A DNA stretch of 64,000 bases from contig SUVN01000011.1 of NCBI GenBank assembly GCA_015061985.1, forward strand, positions 1 to 64,000, read 5' to 3'. Below are positions 63,600 to 64,000 of this stretch, piece by piece. How positions within the stretch are numbered: position 1 is the stretch's first letter; every line of letters begins with the position of its first letter. Source of the DNA: Akkermansiaceae bacterium (GTDB lineage: Bacteria; Verrucomicrobiota; Verrucomicrobiia; Verrucomicrobiales; Akkermansiaceae). A program made the translations under genes and the position numbers. The notes beneath the pieces were generated by a model. The model did not search any database and was not told where the DNA came from. It saw nothing but the letters and a program-made list of their open reading frames with translations.

Positions 63600-63628
63600 T
63601 TGCGGTTGCAGAAGAATTCTGATACGCT
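63600..63628 (+). promoter_or_regulatory. tracrRNA promoter
   Basis: TTGCGG (63600-63605) and TACGCT (63623-63628) are 17 bases apart, with TGA just before the -10. The predicted start, near 63635, is the first base of the anti-repeat. Confidence 0.55.
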
Positions 63629-63634
63629 GAAGCC

Positions 63635-63742
63635 ACTTCAGAACCAGCACGCATGAAATGTAAGCGTAGGAGAGCGTATTTCATGCATTAAGTGTGACTC
63701 CATACATACCCCGGCGTTTTCGGATGCCGGGGTTAATTTTTT
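63635..63742 (+). ncRNA. tracrRNA
   Basis: ACTTCAGAAC at 63635-63644 is the exact complement of the first ten bases of the repeat. It is followed by a stem GCATGAAAT/ATTTCATGC (63651-63659 with 63677-63685), a linker with GTGACTCCATACATA, and a terminator CCCCGGC/GCCGGGG (63709-63715 with 63726-63732) plus TTAATTTTTT. The order anti-repeat, hairpin, terminator is that of a II-C tracrRNA. It is divergent from cas9. The anti-repeat is short, about 10 pairs, if the predicted promoter is right; an upstream start would lengthen it. Confidence 0.8.
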
Positions 63743-63775
63743 GCGAAGTAAGAAGATTTAGTTTAAAGAGAATCA

Positions 63776-63809
63776 AAAAAACGCTCCCGGGGTTTTCCTC
63801 GGGAGCGTT
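63776..63809 (-). terminator. Rho-independent terminator of the gene at the window end
   Basis: Read on the minus strand, AACGCTCCCG pairs with CGGGAGCGTT and is followed by a T-run of about six. It ends the partial gene that comes in from the right edge. Confidence 0.85.
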
Positions 63810-63832
63810 GAAAGTGTATGGGGTTGAGATGA

Positions 63833-64000
63833 TTACTTGAGAATCATCTTGAAGTCCACGACGACGGCGCGGTCGGCGGTGACGAGGACGGGGTTGCCGT
63901 CGATGGCGGTGATTTCCGGAATCTCCAGAACGAGTTTCTGCACCTTCTGAAGGGTGTCTGCCAGGGGGCCGACTGCCTTCGGAGCTTCGCCGCGAACGCC
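63833..64000 (-). CDS. C-terminal part of a possible ADP-forming acyl-CoA synthetase-like protein
   Basis: Only the last 55 residues are present; the gene continues beyond the window. The end reads KVQKLVLEIPEITAIDGNPV, then TADRAVVVDFKMILK. The pattern PEI...ID.NPVLV...AVVVD is like the end of ATP-grasp subunits of ADP-forming acetyl-CoA synthetases and related CoA ligases. The assignment is tentative given the short length. A good terminator follows. Confidence 0.45.
   Translation of the reverse strand, partial: GVRGEAPKAVGPLADTLQKVQKLVLEIPEITAIDGNPVLVTADRAVVVDFKMILK

Overview
The window looks like part of a chromosome from a Verrucomicrobiota bacterium of the Akkermansiaceae type. This rests on gene content: a complete Na+-pumping methylmalonyl-CoA decarboxylase operon (propionate formation), a hexosamine 1-kinase next to a sugar nucleotidyltransferase (mucin-type HexNAc salvage), HprK without a visible PTS, a type II-C CRISPR-Cas locus, many small secreted or ankyrin proteins, and few Shine-Dalgarno sequences. 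Species cannot be fixed from the sequence alone. Most of the window is GC-rich core genome; about 23.7-37.6 kb is an AT-richer, gene-poor accessory zone.

Layout. 0-10 kb: small membrane and secreted proteins, then hprK-nif3-rluD (minus strand), an ankyrin protein, a hotdog thioesterase, a class V aminotransferase, a SurA/PpiC isomerase, a DAACS symporter and a PH-like membrane protein. 10-17 kb: a 1930-residue thioester alpha-2-macroglobulin translationally coupled to an ankyrin protein. 17-21 kb: mmdA-mmdD-mmdC-mmdB. 21-23.7 kb: two tandem PilT-family ATPases, the first with a duplicated N-terminal domain. 23.7-37.6 kb: accessory zone with a structured 334-bp inverted-repeat element, a fragment of a type III restriction subunit, an HsdR_N-like nuclease, zinc-ribbon/TM2/SHOCT proteins, a tyrosine recombinase overlapping queA, gltX, frameshifted gene remnants, two diverged copies of a 234-bp repeat containing a compensated hairpin, and a likely small RNA. 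37.7-57.5 kb: core genes (rimO, HexNAc salvage, panB-folK-dapB-dapA, kdsB-uppS, nadE-rppH-trmO-serine hydrolase, tdh, ligA, tRNA-Leu, Nudix). 57.6-63.7 kb: two small lipoproteins and the CRISPR locus: array (7 repeats, 6 spacers), cas2, cas1, cas9 and a divergent tracrRNA. The last 168 bases hold the end of a further gene.

The most interesting part is the wiring of the CRISPR locus. Every repeat carries a complete sigma70-type promoter (TTGACT, 17 bp, TGGTATA) that would start transcription about nine bases into the following 32-base spacer, leaving a 24-base guide. The tracrRNA candidate has its own promoter and starts almost exactly at a 10-base anti-repeat. The 5' end of the predicted near-leaderless cas9 mRNA carries a repeat-like sequence (GGTTCTGAAG) that can pair with the same tracrRNA segment, which suggests a feedback link between tracrRNA and cas9. 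A second possible new family is a pair of small secreted proteins sharing a C-terminal NYYGCEEL motif. All functional statements are from reading the sequence; no database search was possible.
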